Shown here: piece after piece, positions 44,090 to 53,470 of the stretch
Layout: every line of letters starts with the position of its first letter
Position numbering within the stretch: position 1 is the stretch's first letter
Source: Planctomycetales bacterium
GTDB taxonomy: Bacteria; Planctomycetota; Phycisphaerae; SM23-33
Direction: 5' to 3'
NCBI GenBank assembly: GCA_030612725.1
Contig: JAUWNJ010000004.1
Span: 62,001-126,000 of the forward strand
DNA: 64,000 nt
Program-made: the position numbers and the translations under genes
The notes under the pieces: model-generated
Databases searched by the model: none
What the model was told of the DNA's origin: nothing
Seen by the model: only the letters and a program-made list of their open reading frames with translations

Positions 44090-45385
44090 TCAGAATTTCC
44101 AGACGAGGTCGGCCTGAACTGTGGTGTCGCGTTCGTTCTGGTTGTCGCCTGTAACCGATTCGGTCCAGAGAACCTTTCCGCCAATGGTCAGCGAATCGGT
44201 CAAATTGTACTTAGCGCCCCAGGTGTGGCCCTTACGATTAGCGCCTCCGAAGTCGCTGTCGTTGAACTCGCCCGGCACACAGTTGGCCTCAATGTAGGCG
44301 TATTTGTATCCGGCGGACCAATCGCCTTTTTTCTTGTTCTTCCCGACCTTCAGCCCGATGGCGTAGCCGTTGCTCTGACTATCATAATTCTCTGCGCGGT
44401 CCGAGTCGCCGCAGTTGTGAACCCAGTCGAAATAGGTGCTCATCGGCAGGCCGAAGGCCTTGAAACCGACCTTGTTGGTCAGGTTGAACATGTGAAACTG
44501 TCCGGCTGCAAGGTCGCCGTCGGCGTTAATATTGTTACCGTTGGCATCGATATAATTATTGTCGATGTGATCGTAGTCGTAGAACGTCGCGGCACAGGTC
44601 CACTTGATGTCCTTTGCGAGTTTCCAGTTAAAACCGGCTTGGTATGCAACCAGTATAGCGTCGTGGTCGCCGCCATGTTCTTCCACCACGAAGTAACCGG
44701 CGCCGGCGAAAGGTTCAAAGCCGCCCATCTTGTGCTTGTACTGCCCCCAGACGCCTTCTGGGTTCACGTCGGAGTCCCAGACCAGGTCGGTGTGAACCAT
44801 CGGCTTCTTCATCTTTCCACCGATAATCGTGAAACCCTTCAGCCACTTGGGGCTGTACTTCGCGTAGGCTAGGTCAATCCAGACGTTCTTTTCCGAGAAA
44901 CTTCCGTCGAAGGTCTGGTTGGTCGAGGTGGGGTTGTTGTTGGATCCGCTGGCCAGGCGAAAACCTACTTCCATCTGTTTATCAAGCCATGTTTTCTTGA
45001 ATCCGAATCTCAGGCGGAACCTTGCCCGATTGCGGGTTTTCCGGTTTCTGCCGCTGAAGCATTCGCCTTGGTATCGAAGGCGCAGGTCGCCGGAGAATTT
45101 CAGATTGTCAAGCCACTTCGGCGTGGACGAATGTCCGTCGGCATTGAGATTCATCTCCTTGAGTACTTCCCGGATCGCCTCGCGGCGGGCCCTTTCGAGA
45201 TGCTGTTGGTCCTGCTGCGATTCCAACTCGGCCAGACGGTGTTCCTGATCCTTAATCCGCGTTTTCAGGGCCTTGATGGTAGTTTGAATGTCCTGGCTGT
45301 CCGGTGGAGGGTCGCTCCTTGCGATTGCTGTAACCATACATAACAGCAACACTCCAACCACAATTCTCACAACATTATTGCGCAT
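44090..45385 (-). CDS. Putative outer-membrane porin, probably phosphate-starvation induced
   Basis: 431 residues. A signal peptide (VVRIVVGVLLLCMVTAIARS) is followed by an N-terminal coiled coil (about 30-80), then alternating strands rich in Tyr, Trp, Gly and Asp, ending with the outer-membrane terminal Phe in DLVWKF. The domain order signal, coil, barrel is that of porins with a peptidoglycan-facing coil. A Pho-box-like array is 100-140 bases upstream, and phoU and the pst genes lie beside it, so phosphate uptake across the outer membrane is the likely role. Substrate is not shown by sequence. Confidence 0.8.
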   Translation of the reverse strand: MRNNVVRIVVGVLLLCMVTAIARSDPPPDSQDIQTTIKALKTRIKDQEHRLAELESQQDQQHLERARREAIREVLKEMNLNADGHSSTPKWLDNLKFSGDLRLRYQGECFSGRNRKTRNRARFRLRFGFKKTWLDKQMEVGFRLASGSNNNPTSTNQTFDGSFSEKNVWIDLAYAKYSPKWLKGFTIIGGKMKKPMVHTDLVWDSDVNPEGVWGQYKHKMGGFEPFAGAGYFVVEEHGGDHDAILVAYQAGFNWKLAKDIKWTCAATFYDYDHIDNNYIDANGNNINADGDLAAGQFHMFNLTNKVGFKAFGLPMSTYFDWVHNCGDSDRAENYDSQSNGYAIGLKVGKNKKKGDWSAGYKYAYIEANCVPGEFNDSDFGGANRKGHTWGAKYNLTDSLTIGGKVLWTESVTGDNQNERDTTVQADLVWKF

Positions 45386-45485
45386 ATGTTGCTCCTTTCA
45401 ATACTGCGCCTTCAGGTTCGAATCCGCCGGCTGAACGCTCAGCCACAAACGAACCCGTTACCTGAAAAGGAATATGCCAAAGGAG

Positions 45486-45525
45486 TGTTAAGGAATTATG
45501 AAGACCGTGTGAAATGCGTGTTAAT
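45486..45525 (-). promoter_or_regulatory. Pho-box-like array upstream of the porin gene
   Basis: Four 7-base half-sites at exactly 11-bp steps, read on the + strand: TGTTAAG (45486), TATGAAG (45497), TGTGAAA (45508), TGTTAAT (45519). On the gene strand the first reads CTTAACA, containing the TTAACA core known for PhoP-type regulators. It lies 101-140 bases before the porin start. Confidence 0.65.
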
Positions 45526-45529
45526 AACT

Positions 45530-45604
45530 CGTATCCGGTATCCGGTAGCCAGTAGCCGGTGAGTTGGTATGCTTTTCCCGGCTACTGACTACTGGCTACC
45601 GACT
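45530..45604. repeat. Imperfect tandem/inverted repeat (GTAGCCAGTAG type)
   Basis: Several copies of TATCCGGTA/TAGCCGGT-like words are followed by the inverted CTACTGGCTAC, so GTAGCCAGTAG and CTACTGGCTAC can pair in a stem of at least 11 bp. It lies just after the phoU stop in the minus direction and may end or stabilise that transcript. Similar low-complexity repeats occur at 14803 and 47184. Confidence 0.55.
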
Positions 45605-45605
45605 A

Positions 45606-46286
45606 CTACATTGTTTGTTCGTCGAATGCGTCGGCGTGTCGGATGATGTCTCCGGTTCGCAGAAAGATGATGTCCTCAGCGACATTGGTGCACAGGTCGC
45701 CGATGCGTTCCATCGCTTTGGCGACGTTAATCATTGTCATAGCGGCTTCGACGCCTCCGGTCTTTTTGCCTTCGGAATCCAGGACGCTGCGGACAAAACT
45801 TCTGTAGGCATCGTCAATCAGGTCGTCGGAGTCGATTACGCCCTTTGAGCCGGCTGTGTCGCTGGCGCGAAGCGTTCTTACGGTTCGGCCAAGGGTGTCG
45901 GTTGTGCTTTCCGTGAGCAAATCGAACGAATTGTATAGGTCAAAGTCGATACCGTCTTCAACGACGTGCTTGATTCGCCTCCCGATACTGGCAGCCAGGT
46001 CGGCGATGCGCTCCAGGTCGCTGTTGACCTTGATGATGGTGCAGATTGTCCTCAGGTCGATAGCCGCCGGCTGATAGAGCGCAAGCAGGCGAATACACTC
46101 CTGCTCAATCTCCACTTCTTCCCGGTCGATTAACGAATCCCGCTGGTCCACTTCCAAACCCGCTTTCGCATCGCCGTCTTTTATCGCGCGCAGTGCGTCG
46201 GCCAAGGCTTGCTCAACTCGCATGCCCATCAGGTCAAGGCGAAGCAGCAGTTTCTCCAGTCGTTCCTGTAGTTCAGCCATTTTCAT
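45606..46286 (-). CDS. phoU: Phosphate transport regulator PhoU
   Basis: 226 residues, two three-helix bundles. Metal-binding repeats are seen as VNSDLERIADLAASIGRRIK and INVAKAMERIGDLCTNVAED, the E-R-I-x-D pattern of PhoU. It restrains PhoR when phosphate is plentiful and acts with PstB. Nine bases downstream of pstB, as usual for a pst operon. Confidence 0.93.
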   Translation of the reverse strand: MKMAELQERLEKLLLRLDLMGMRVEQALADALRAIKDGDAKAGLEVDQRDSLIDREEVEIEQECIRLLALYQPAAIDLRTICTIIKVNSDLERIADLAASIGRRIKHVVEDGIDFDLYNSFDLLTESTTDTLGRTVRTLRASDTAGSKGVIDSDDLIDDAYRSFVRSVLDSEGKKTGGVEAAMTMINVAKAMERIGDLCTNVAEDIIFLRTGDIIRHADAFDEQTM

Positions 46287-46294
46287 ACTCCGTA

Positions 46295-47158
46295 TCAGCC
46301 AAATCGGCCTGTAATATAATCTTCAGTCTGTTTGCTTTGCGGGTTCGTAAAGACATCCCGCGTCAGCCCATATTCGATAAGGTCGCCCAGGCAGAAGAAA
46401 GCCGTCCGGTCGGATACTCTGGCGGCCTGTTGCATGTTATGGGTAACGATTACGATTGTATAATCGGTCTTGAGTTTGCGGATCAGTTCTTCGATCCGGC
46501 CCGTTGCAATGGGGTCCAGTGCCGAGCACGGTTCGTCCATCAGCAGCACCCTAGGCCCGGTTGCCAAGGTCCGTGCAATGCAAAGCCGCTGCTGCTGACC
46601 ACCGGAAAGCGCCAGCGCCGATTTTTTTAACTCGTCCTTTGCCTCCTCCCACAAAGCGGCGTCATGAAGACACTTTTCCACGATTTCATCAAGCCGACTA
46701 CGCTTTCGGATGCCCTGTAATCGCGGGCCGTAGGCTACGTTGTCGTAGATGCTCTTGGGGAATGGGTTGGGCCTTTGGAAGACCATGCCCACCTGCTGGC
46801 GGAGGTTCACCAGGTTAACCCGCTTGTCATAGACGTCTTGCCCGTTGACTGCGAGTTTTCCGGCTGCTCGCGTATGAGGTATCAGGTCGTTCATCCGGTT
46901 GATGCTGCGCAGAAACGTGCTTTTTCCGCACCCGCTGGGACCGATAATGGCCGTTACCGCACGCGGGTAAATGTCCATCGTGATGTCCTTGACGCCCGCT
47001 TTCGAGCCGTAGTAGAGACAGAAACCGTCGGAGACAATCACCGGGCCTGATGTATTAGTCTCCACCCGTTCTGCCTGCTCCGGCAGGGCGCTATGAAATT
47101 CATGCAACTGTTTCATTTCCGTTACATCAACAACAGGTGTCTGTTTCAGTTCCATCAT
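46295..47158 (-). CDS. pstB: Phosphate ABC transporter ATPase
   Basis: 287 residues from ATG 47158. Walker [10 protein letters not shown] (near residue 74), signature [16 protein letters not shown], Walker [14 protein letters not shown] and [12 protein letters not shown] are as in PstB. The N-terminal 40 residues are an extension. A long in-frame extension upstream runs antisense-like through pstA and is not the gene. It powers phosphate import with PstA and PstC. Confidence 0.95.
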   Translation of the reverse strand: MMELKQTPVVDVTEMKQLHEFHSALPEQAERVETNTSGPVIVSDGFCLYYGSKAGVKDITMDIYPRAVTAIIGPSGCGKSTFLRSINRMNDLIPHTRAAGKLAVNGQDVYDKRVNLVNLRQQVGMVFQRPNPFPKSIYDNVAYGPRLQGIRKRSRLDEIVEKCLHDAALWEEAKDELKKSALALSGGQQQRLCIARTLATGPRVLLMDEPCSALDPIATGRIEELIRKLKTDYTIVIVTHNMQQAARVSDRTAFFCLGDLIEYGLTRDVFTNPQSKQTEDYITGRFG

Positions 47159-47183
47159 GTTTTTTCTTCTTTTATCTGTTTCT

Positions 47184-47216
47184 AAATCCGCAATCCGCAA
47201 TCCACAATCCGCAATC
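47184..47216. repeat. AATCCGCA tandem repeat between pstA and pstB
   Basis: Four near-copies of the 8-9 base unit AATCCGCA/AATCCACA fill the short gap between the two genes. It may space or weaken coupling of the genes. Related intergenic repeats are noted at 14803 and 45530. Confidence 0.6.
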
Positions 47217-47217
47217 A

Positions 47218-48855
47218 TTATTGTCCGCGTAGTTTTGCTTCGAGTCTTCGTCTGATAATTATGGCTGCCAGGTTCAGCACCAGCACAAGCGCTATCAGTG
47301 TCATTACCATTCCGTACTGCTGATGCGGGACCAGTGCGGCGATACGGTCGCCGACGGCAATGTCGTAACTGCCGTAGGAGAGTGTCCGCGTCGGCTGGGT
47401 GAGGGTTTCGGGTATCGGTCCCAGCGCCACTGCTGCGGTGAACAATATCGGAGCCGTTTCGCCTGCGGCTCGGCTTATGCTTAATATGATGCCGGTCAGT
47501 ATGCCCGGTGCAGCGGCAGGTAGTGTTACAGTTACGAACGTCCGGAACTTTCCCGCCCCCAACGCCAGCGACGCTTCCTTGTAGGAACGCGGAACTGCCC
47601 GGATTGCCTCCTCCGAAGCCCGGATAAGCACCGGAAGCACCAGCGCCGCCAGCGTCATCGCTCCGGCCAGTATGCTCGATCCTTTCGGCAGCCCCAACTT
47701 GGGCTGGAGATACAACACGAAGAACGCCAGCCCGAACAGGCCGAAGACGACGCTGGGCACGCCGGCCAACGTGTTGATGCACGTGCGAATGACTCGGACG
47801 AATCGGCTGTCGCCGGCGCACTCGACCAGATACCCAGCCGCCGTTACGCCCAGCGGGACCGCGAAGACCATCGAAAGCAGCGTCAGAAGCAACGTTCCGA
47901 GGATTTCGGGGCCGACGCCTCCGAAAAAGTGCCCCGGCGTGCTGTCGTCGATGAAGTACTGCCAGTAGAACGTCCGCTGCGGGCAGAGCATCTTTTCGAG
48001 ATTCTGCTCCACCATCGGGAACAGCCCGGCAAGTTCCGTACCGGCGAATTGCTCTGCCCGTTTGGTGCGAACCTTCTTTAGCGACTTGCCCGAACCCTGC
48101 TCTACCCATTCTTCATTCCATACCAGGCGGTCCAGCAGAAGTTGCGCGCGGTCCCAGCGAGTGGCCCCGTATTGAAACTGCGACAGTTCCGGCAGCGGTT
48201 CGCCGGGACGCGGGCCAAGCAACTCCCTGATGATTTCCTGAACCTCGTTCAATGTCTCGCCATATTCTTCCCGACGGGTCAGGTCCACCGTGATAACAAT
48301 TTGCAGATACTGCCTCGCCATATCAAAAAACTGCCCTGCCACCGATCCGGCCAGATTTTCGTCGCCTGCATGTTTAAGTACGAAATCAAGACTTTGCTTC
48401 GCCTCATCGGGCTTTGTCGTTTCGTATGCTTCCAGCAGGTGGTTCCGCAATTTCTTGCCGACAGACTTCAGCAAAGACGCTTCTTCGGGCGTGATGGCGA
48501 TGTTTTCGACCTTGTTGCGAAGTTGTGTCTTGAATTGCCTGTAGATACGCCTCGCCTCTTTTTGGAGGCCGGTGGTGTCAATCCCGGCTGCGAAGCTCTC
48601 GAGCAGGTCATAGGCGTCCTTGCGGACATGAGCAGCTTGGTCCGATTCGGCGTTCAGTGTTTCTTTGTTCCCCCTGCCGTGCATGTCGTACTGCATTCTG
48701 CGGAATTCAACCGTTCCGCGGAACACCACAGCCCCGGCTCCTCGCCAAAACAGCGGACCAAGTATCACTACCAACGCCCCAGTCAGCAGCAGTACCGACA
48801 GTCCCGAAACGGTTGTGAATGTCCTGTCACCGAACTGGCGAAGGCGGGTTCTCAC
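47218..48855 (-). CDS. pstA: Phosphate ABC transporter permease, with large periplasmic insert
   Basis: 545 residues, nearly twice the usual 280-300. TM1 ([20 protein letters not shown]) is followed by about 260 mostly helical, charged residues before the normal permease core starts at [20 protein letters not shown]. The core contains the EAA loop [20 protein letters not shown]. The insert should lie in the periplasm and might contact PstS or sense something. The pstC stop overlaps its start by four bases. Confidence 0.92.
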   Translation of the reverse strand: MRTRLRQFGDRTFTTVSGLSVLLLTGALVVILGPLFWRGAGAVVFRGTVEFRRMQYDMHGRGNKETLNAESDQAAHVRKDAYDLLESFAAGIDTTGLQKEARRIYRQFKTQLRNKVENIAITPEEASLLKSVGKKLRNHLLEAYETTKPDEAKQSLDFVLKHAGDENLAGSVAGQFFDMARQYLQIVITVDLTRREEYGETLNEVQEIIRELLGPRPGEPLPELSQFQYGATRWDRAQLLLDRLVWNEEWVEQGSGKSLKKVRTKRAEQFAGTELAGLFPMVEQNLEKMLCPQRTFYWQYFIDDSTPGHFFGGVGPEILGTLLLTLLSMVFAVPLGVTAAGYLVECAGDSRFVRVIRTCINTLAGVPSVVFGLFGLAFFVLYLQPKLGLPKGSSILAGAMTLAALVLPVLIRASEEAIRAVPRSYKEASLALGAGKFRTFVTVTLPAAAPGILTGIILSISRAAGETAPILFTAAVALGPIPETLTQPTRTLSYGSYDIAVGDRIAALVPHQQYGMVMTLIALVLVLNLAAIIIRRRLEAKLRGQ

Positions 48856-49835
48856 TTGGCGCCTCCCCGGGCGCGCCTTGCCCGCGAGAGGAAGTACTCG
48901 CCGATGAGGTTCAGAGTGAACGTAATCACCAACAGCACAAAGCCCAGGGCGAAGAGGCAGTGATAGTGTTGTGAGCCTCTGACGGTTTCACCCATCTCGC
49001 CGGCGATAGTGGCAGTCATCGTTCGCACCGACTGGCTCAAGTCCCACCACGGCGAGGGAACCTGGGCGGCGTTGCCCGAAGCCATCCAGACCACCATCGT
49101 CTCGCCGATTGCACGCATCATTCCGAGGATCACCGCTGCGATAATCCCGCTATGAGCGGCGGGTATGACGACCTTGATTAATGTTTCCGCCCGCGTCGCG
49201 CCAAGTGCGTAGGAGCCTTCGCGCAATTCACGACCTGCCGCCGTCAGGGCGTCTTCGGCGATGCTGATAATCGTCGGAACGGCCATAATTGCCAGAATCA
49301 GCGACGCATTCAGTGCGTTGGTCCCAGAGGGCAGACCGAGGTTCTCCTGCATCCACGGAGCCAGCACCAGGTATGCGAAGAATCCGTACGCCACCGACGG
49401 GATAGCCGCCAGCAACTCAATAATCGGCTTGACAATCTGTCGCAGACGGAACGGGACGATGTCACTGAGGAACACTGCCGCCAGCAGTCCGACCGGAACG
49501 GCGATAATCAGCGCTCCAGCCGTTACGTACAGCGATCCCGCCAGCAGCGCCAGCGCGCCGAACTCGGCAGCAGAGTCGTGTGCGGGATACCAATTCGAAC
49601 TGCTGAGCAGTTCTCCAAGGCTGCCGGACGTTAGAAAAGGCCAGGCCTCCCGCGTGATGAAAACGAATATGAGAATAACCGCCAGCACCGACGCGCAGGT
49701 AACCGCCAGCAACAGCGTTTTTCCAATTGCCGCTGTAAGATATCCCGTCATATCCTCGCCGGGAGTCAGCAGCAGCGGTCGGTCGAAATCAACCGCCTTT
49801 GAAGCGTTGCCTGTTTGTCTGGTGGTGTTTGGCAT
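48852..49835 (-). CDS. pstC: Phosphate ABC transporter permease
   Basis: 327 residues with six predicted membrane helices. The EAA loop is EGSYALGATRAETLIKVVIP and the conserved AIPSVAYGFFAYLVLAPW and RAIGETMVVWMASGNA blocks are present. Forms the channel with PstA. Separated from pstS by a hairpin that may give pstS higher expression. Confidence 0.95.
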   Translation of the reverse strand: MPNTTRQTGNASKAVDFDRPLLLTPGEDMTGYLTAAIGKTLLLAVTCASVLAVILIFVFITREAWPFLTSGSLGELLSSSNWYPAHDSAAEFGALALLAGSLYVTAGALIIAVPVGLLAAVFLSDIVPFRLRQIVKPIIELLAAIPSVAYGFFAYLVLAPWMQENLGLPSGTNALNASLILAIMAVPTIISIAEDALTAAGRELREGSYALGATRAETLIKVVIPAAHSGIIAAVILGMMRAIGETMVVWMASGNAAQVPSPWWDLSQSVRTMTATIAGEMGETVRGSQHYHCLFALGFVLLVITFTLNLIGEYFLSRARRARGGAK

Positions 49836-49853
49836 TTCGGTTCAATTGCGAAG

Positions 49854-49878
49854 CGGCAAGCCCCCCCCCGGCTTGCCG
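49854..49878 (-). other. Hairpin between pstS and pstC
   Basis: CGGCAAGCC (49854-49862) pairs with GGCTTGCCG (49870-49878) around a run of C (G in the transcript). No U tract follows, so it is more likely an RNA-processing or stabilising hairpin than a full terminator. In other bacteria such a hairpin lets pstS exceed the permease genes. Confidence 0.6.
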
Positions 49879-49922
49879 TTTCACGTCCTGTATCTTTTCC
49901 CACGCAGGATAAAGACAACTCA

Positions 49923-50786
49923 TCAATAATTTGTTACCGGTACGAACCCTTTTGCCTCGATAACTTCCTGTCCCTTTTCGGTCAGGTGAAACGTTACGAA
50001 GGCATGGATGGTCGAGCCGAGTTTGGGATAGCCGTTGGTGAACATAAACAGCGGGCGGCTGATCGGATATTTTCCGGTGGCGATTGTCTTTCGCGTCGGC
50101 ATCACGCCGTCGAGCTTCAGAGCCTTGACGGACTTATCCACGAAGCCCAGACCGACGTAGCCGATTGCCCCGGTAGTGGTCTTGACGCGGGCATGGGCCT
50201 GCGGGTTGGAATTGACATACTCGACACCCTTGGCCACCTTCTGCTTCTTCATCAGAAGTTTGTGGAACGTCTCATAGGTTCCCGATGATGTATCCCGGCT
50301 GATGACCACGATGACCTTGTTCGCCCCGCCGAGTTGCCTCCAGTTTTCAATTTCGCCTTTGTAGATTTTACGGATCTGCTCGCTGCTCAACGCCTTGACG
50401 GGATTTGACGGGTGAACAATGACGCACACGCCGTCCATCGCCACGGCGTGAGCGACCGGCATTATGCCTTTTTCGACGGCCTTCTTGAATTCCTTGGCTT
50501 TCATAAACCGGCTCATCGTTGCGATGTCGCATCGCCCGTCGATCAGCGCCGCTGCTCCGTCGCCGCTTCCGGTCTTCTTGACTGTAATTGAAACGTTTTT
50601 GTACTTCCTTCCGAACACCTCGGCGAAGGCGTCGGCAATCGGCCCGACGGTCGTCGAACCTTCGATCTGCAACTTTGCCTTCTTCTCCTTCGCTGCGGGC
50701 TTCTCGCCCGCACCGGCTCCGCACGGAACCATGCACAAACCTGCGACCATCACCAACTGCACAACCTTCTGCCATTGCTTCTTCAT
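49923..50786 (-). CDS. pstS: Phosphate-binding periplasmic protein
   Basis: 287 residues; ATG 50786 follows GAGGAGAGCAGAG. Signal peptide to about residue 27 (VVQLVMVAGLCMVPCGAGAG). Ligand motifs: IEGSTTVGP (phosphate loop), TGSGDGAAALIDGRCDIA, and SRDTSSGTYE. Delivers phosphate to PstC/PstA. A Pho-box-like array and a palindrome lie upstream. Confidence 0.95.
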   Translation of the reverse strand: MKKQWQKVVQLVMVAGLCMVPCGAGAGEKPAAKEKKAKLQIEGSTTVGPIADAFAEVFGRKYKNVSITVKKTGSGDGAAALIDGRCDIATMSRFMKAKEFKKAVEKGIMPVAHAVAMDGVCVIVHPSNPVKALSSEQIRKIYKGEIENWRQLGGANKVIVVISRDTSSGTYETFHKLLMKKQKVAKGVEYVNSNPQAHARVKTTTGAIGYVGLGFVDKSVKALKLDGVMPTRKTIATGKYPISRPLFMFTNGYPKLGSTIHAFVTFHLTEKGQEVIEAKGFVPVTNY

Positions 50787-50819
50787 CTCTGCTCTCCTCA
50801 AAAAGGGGTTTCTGATTTC

Positions 50820-50853
50820 TCACGTCCGACAACGGATGCATTGTCTGACGTGA
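50820..50853. promoter_or_regulatory. 13-bp inverted repeat in the pstS leader / divergent promoter
   Basis: TCACGTCCGACAA and TTGTCTGACGTGA match in 12 of 13 positions around an 8-base loop. It lies between the pstS start and the Pho-box-like array. It may be a second operator or an RNA hairpin of the pstS leader. Confidence 0.55.
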
Positions 50854-50854
50854 T

Positions 50855-50894
50855 TGTTAAGGCGGTATTCCCGAAGCGTTAAGATTGCGCTAAT
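50855..50894 (-). promoter_or_regulatory. Pho-box-like array between pstS and phoB
   Basis: Half-sites at 11-bp steps on the + strand: TGTTAAG (50855), TATTCCC (50866, poor), CGTTAAG (50877), CGCTAAT (50888). Same orientation relative to the gene and similar distance as the porin array. It is 69-108 bases upstream of pstS and 53 bases from the phoB start, so it may serve both. Confidence 0.6.
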
Positions 50895-50946
50895 GCGTTC
50901 AAGGGCGGTTGCGGAGAGATTGACTGGTTTGTTAGAATAACCTGCG

Positions 50947-51648
50947 ATGTCAAAGAAACGCATCATCATCGTAGAAGATGAACCTGACATGGCCGAACTG
51001 GTGGCCATGCGGCTCCAGCGTGAAGGATACATCGTCGAGACGGTCGGCGACGGGGCCGAGGCGCTGGAGATGATCCGCTGCTCGCCTCCGGACCTGGTGC
51101 TGCTTGACCTGATGCTTCCGGGGATGCCGGGGACGGAAGTGGCGACGAAACTTCGCAACGACGCCCGCACCGCCGGCGTGCCCATCATCATGCTGACGGC
51201 CAGGAGCGAGGAAAGCGACATTGTCGTCGGGCTGCACCTCGGAGCCGACGATTACATCACCAAACCTTTCAGCATGTCGGTTCTCGTAGCGCGGATATCG
51301 GCCCTGATGCGCCGAAGCCGGGATGTCGCCTCATCCGACGGTCTGATGCTCGAGGTCGGCCCAATAAAAATAAACGTCGAACGTCACCTGGTGGAAGTGA
51401 ACGGGAAAAGAATAACGCTGACGCTGACCGAGTTCCGTTTGCTGGTGGCGATTGTCTCAGCCAAAGGACGAGTGCTGGATCGGAATCAACTGATGGATCA
51501 GGCGATGGGAATAGACACGGTGGTTACGGACCGCACCATTGACGTTCACCTGACCGCGTTGCGGAAGAAACTGGGGAAAGCGCGAAAATACATCCAGACC
51601 GTTCGCGGACTGGGATACAAACTGGCGGATGAAAATGATACGGCATAG
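50947..51648 (+). CDS. phoB: Phosphate response regulator PhoB
   Basis: 233 residues. Receiver domain with acidic pocket (EDEPD near 10-14), phospho-acceptor Asp54 in VLLDLMLPG and Lys in TKPFS. The OmpR-type winged helix shows LTLTEFRLL and DRTIDVHLTALRKKLG. It binds direct repeats of the Pho-box kind. The last 20 bases overlap phoR, and pstS is divergent. Confidence 0.95.
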   Translation: MSKKRIIIVEDEPDMAELVAMRLQREGYIVETVGDGAEALEMIRCSPPDLVLLDLMLPGMPGTEVATKLRNDARTAGVPIIMLTARSEESDIVVGLHLGADDYITKPFSMSVLVARISALMRRSRDVASSDGLMLEVGPIKINVERHLVEVNGKRITLTLTEFRLLVAIVSAKGRVLDRNQLMDQAMGIDTVVTDRTIDVHLTALRKKLGKARKYIQTVRGLGYKLADENDTA

Positions 51649-53422
51649 GTTCTTCTGGAAACTCTTCGCGGGCAACCTGTTGCTGATGGCGATTATCCTG
51701 TCGGTCGGTGGAGTCCTCTCGTATCGCCACCTCAACGCCGACTATCAGCGCGAAAACACCGAAGACCAGCACCGCATGGCCCGGATATCCCAGTTGCATT
51801 TCCAGCATTCCTGGCCTCGCCCGGCGAGCGAGATTGATGTTGAATGTAAGCAGATGTTCGGCGATTCGCCGATGCGGATGACCGTGATAGACGCCGACGG
51901 CCGCGTCCTCGGCGACAGTCAGGCCGATCCGCTTACCATGGAAAACCACAAGACCGACGACAGGCCTGAGGTTCTCGACGCCTTACAAGGAAAAGAAAGC
52001 CAAGACACCCGCTCCAGTGAAACCTTGGGGGTGGAGTTTCGATATTTCGCCGAACCAATCAGGAAAGACAACAAAATCGTCGGCGTCGTTCGTGTTGCTA
52101 TGCCCATCCGAGCCATCGCGGAGGGTCGAGCCGTCATCCGCAATGCACTGCTTTGGGCGGCCCTGGCTGCGGTGGCCGTTGCGGTTGTGATTGCGGGGTT
52201 GCTGGGATGGATATGGCATAGACCACTGGAGCAAATCACACGGACAGCACGGGCAGTCGCCGCCGGCGACCTCACCGCAAAGGCCCACGTTCGCGGCTCG
52301 GACGAACTTTCCCAATTGGCAACGGCCCTGAACGAAATGCGACAAAACCTTGCCGCCCAGATTGATACGATTACCTCACAGCGCGAACACCTGTCGGCCG
52401 TCGTTCAGAACCTCCGCGAAGGCGTTATCGCACTGGACGGACAGGGACATATAGTCCTTATGAATAAGTCGGCAGCCGACATGCTCGACGCCGATGCCGG
52501 AGATGCAACAGGTCAATATATCCAGACGGTCGTGCGAGTACCGGGCGTTCTGGACGTATTCAATCAGGCCGACGAAACGGGCAAATCTGTGGGCAGGCAA
52601 GTCGAGGTTATTATAGGCAATGTGCAGCGGACACTCGACTTGCATGCAGCCAAGGTCTCCGGAACCGCCCCGGACGGAATCGCCGTATTGCTGGTGCTGC
52701 GGGACATCACAGAGATCGCCCGCGCCGCCGCGATGAAGGCCGATTTCGCCGCAAATGCATCACACGAACTTCGCACCCCGCTGGCCACTCTTCGAGCAGC
52801 CGTCGATTCGCTGCTTCACACACAAGGCGAAGAGCCGGAAAATCTCAGCAGGATATTGCCTATTCTGGACCGGCACGTCGCGCGTCTGGAAGATATGACA
52901 AAGGACCTGCTCGACCTGAATATCATCGAAACCGCCAGGCAGCAACTCAGGACAGAGAAGATTGAATTGGCCTCGCTCGTCGGCTGGGCCGAGGAGCGTT
53001 TCGCCCAGGCCGCCGGCGACAAGAACATCGAACTGAAAATCGCCGCCGACCAGCCGGCCTCCGTGTTCGAGTCCGACCGGACGCTGATACAACTGATCCT
53101 TCAAAATCTGCTCGACAACGCGATAAAATTCACGCCCGCCGACGGTCGGGTCGAATGTGATCTCCGGCTCGAAGATAAGCACCTGCGGATACAGGTACGC
53201 GACACAGGCTGTGGTATCCCAGCCGAGATGACCGAGAGGGTTTTCGAGCGGTTCTTCCAGATCGAACCGTCCCGCACCGGCGATACGAAGGTCCGCGGCA
53301 CGGGCCTGGGCCTGGCCATCGTCAAGCACGCCACCGAACGCCTCGGCGGGAGTGTGACGCTCGATAGTGAACCCGGCAAAGGAACAACTGTAATCGTGAG
53401 TATCCCAAAAATATCTGATTGA
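51629..53422 (+). CDS. phoR: Phosphate sensor histidine kinase PhoR
   Basis: 597 residues, ATG inside the end of phoB. Two TM helices (about 8-28 and 170-190) flank a periplasmic domain of about 140 residues, larger than in enteric PhoR. Then HAMP (PLEQITRTARAVAAGDLTAK), PAS (VVQNLREGVIALDGQG), HisKA with ANASHELRTPL (His near 378) and HATPase with DNAIKFTP, DTGCGIP and GTGLGLAI. Phosphorylates PhoB when phosphate is low. Confidence 0.93.
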   Translation: MKMIRHRFFWKLFAGNLLLMAIILSVGGVLSYRHLNADYQRENTEDQHRMARISQLHFQHSWPRPASEIDVECKQMFGDSPMRMTVIDADGRVLGDSQADPLTMENHKTDDRPEVLDALQGKESQDTRSSETLGVEFRYFAEPIRKDNKIVGVVRVAMPIRAIAEGRAVIRNALLWAALAAVAVAVVIAGLLGWIWHRPLEQITRTARAVAAGDLTAKAHVRGSDELSQLATALNEMRQNLAAQIDTITSQREHLSAVVQNLREGVIALDGQGHIVLMNKSAADMLDADAGDATGQYIQTVVRVPGVLDVFNQADETGKSVGRQVEVIIGNVQRTLDLHAAKVSGTAPDGIAVLLVLRDITEIARAAAMKADFAANASHELRTPLATLRAAVDSLLHTQGEEPENLSRILPILDRHVARLEDMTKDLLDLNIIETARQQLRTEKIELASLVGWAEERFAQAAGDKNIELKIAADQPASVFESDRTLIQLILQNLLDNAIKFTPADGRVECDLRLEDKHLRIQVRDTGCGIPAEMTERVFERFFQIEPSRTGDTKVRGTGLGLAIVKHATERLGGSVTLDSEPGKGTTVIVSIPKISD

Positions 53423-53435
53423 AAAGATACACCTT

Positions 53436-53454
53436 CCCAAGTTTGATTCTTGGG
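53436..53454 (+). terminator. Weak hairpin after phoR
   Basis: CCCAAG and CTTGGG pair around a 7-base loop, 14 bases after the phoR stop. There is no T-run, so termination strength is doubtful. Confidence 0.35.
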
Positions 53455-53470
53455 CATCAACTATTACGTG

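Noticed and set aside
47159-48109. Long in-frame extension upstream of pstB
   Set aside because: This stretch overlaps pstA on the same strand in another frame; PstB homology begins at 47158, where a ribosome site is present.
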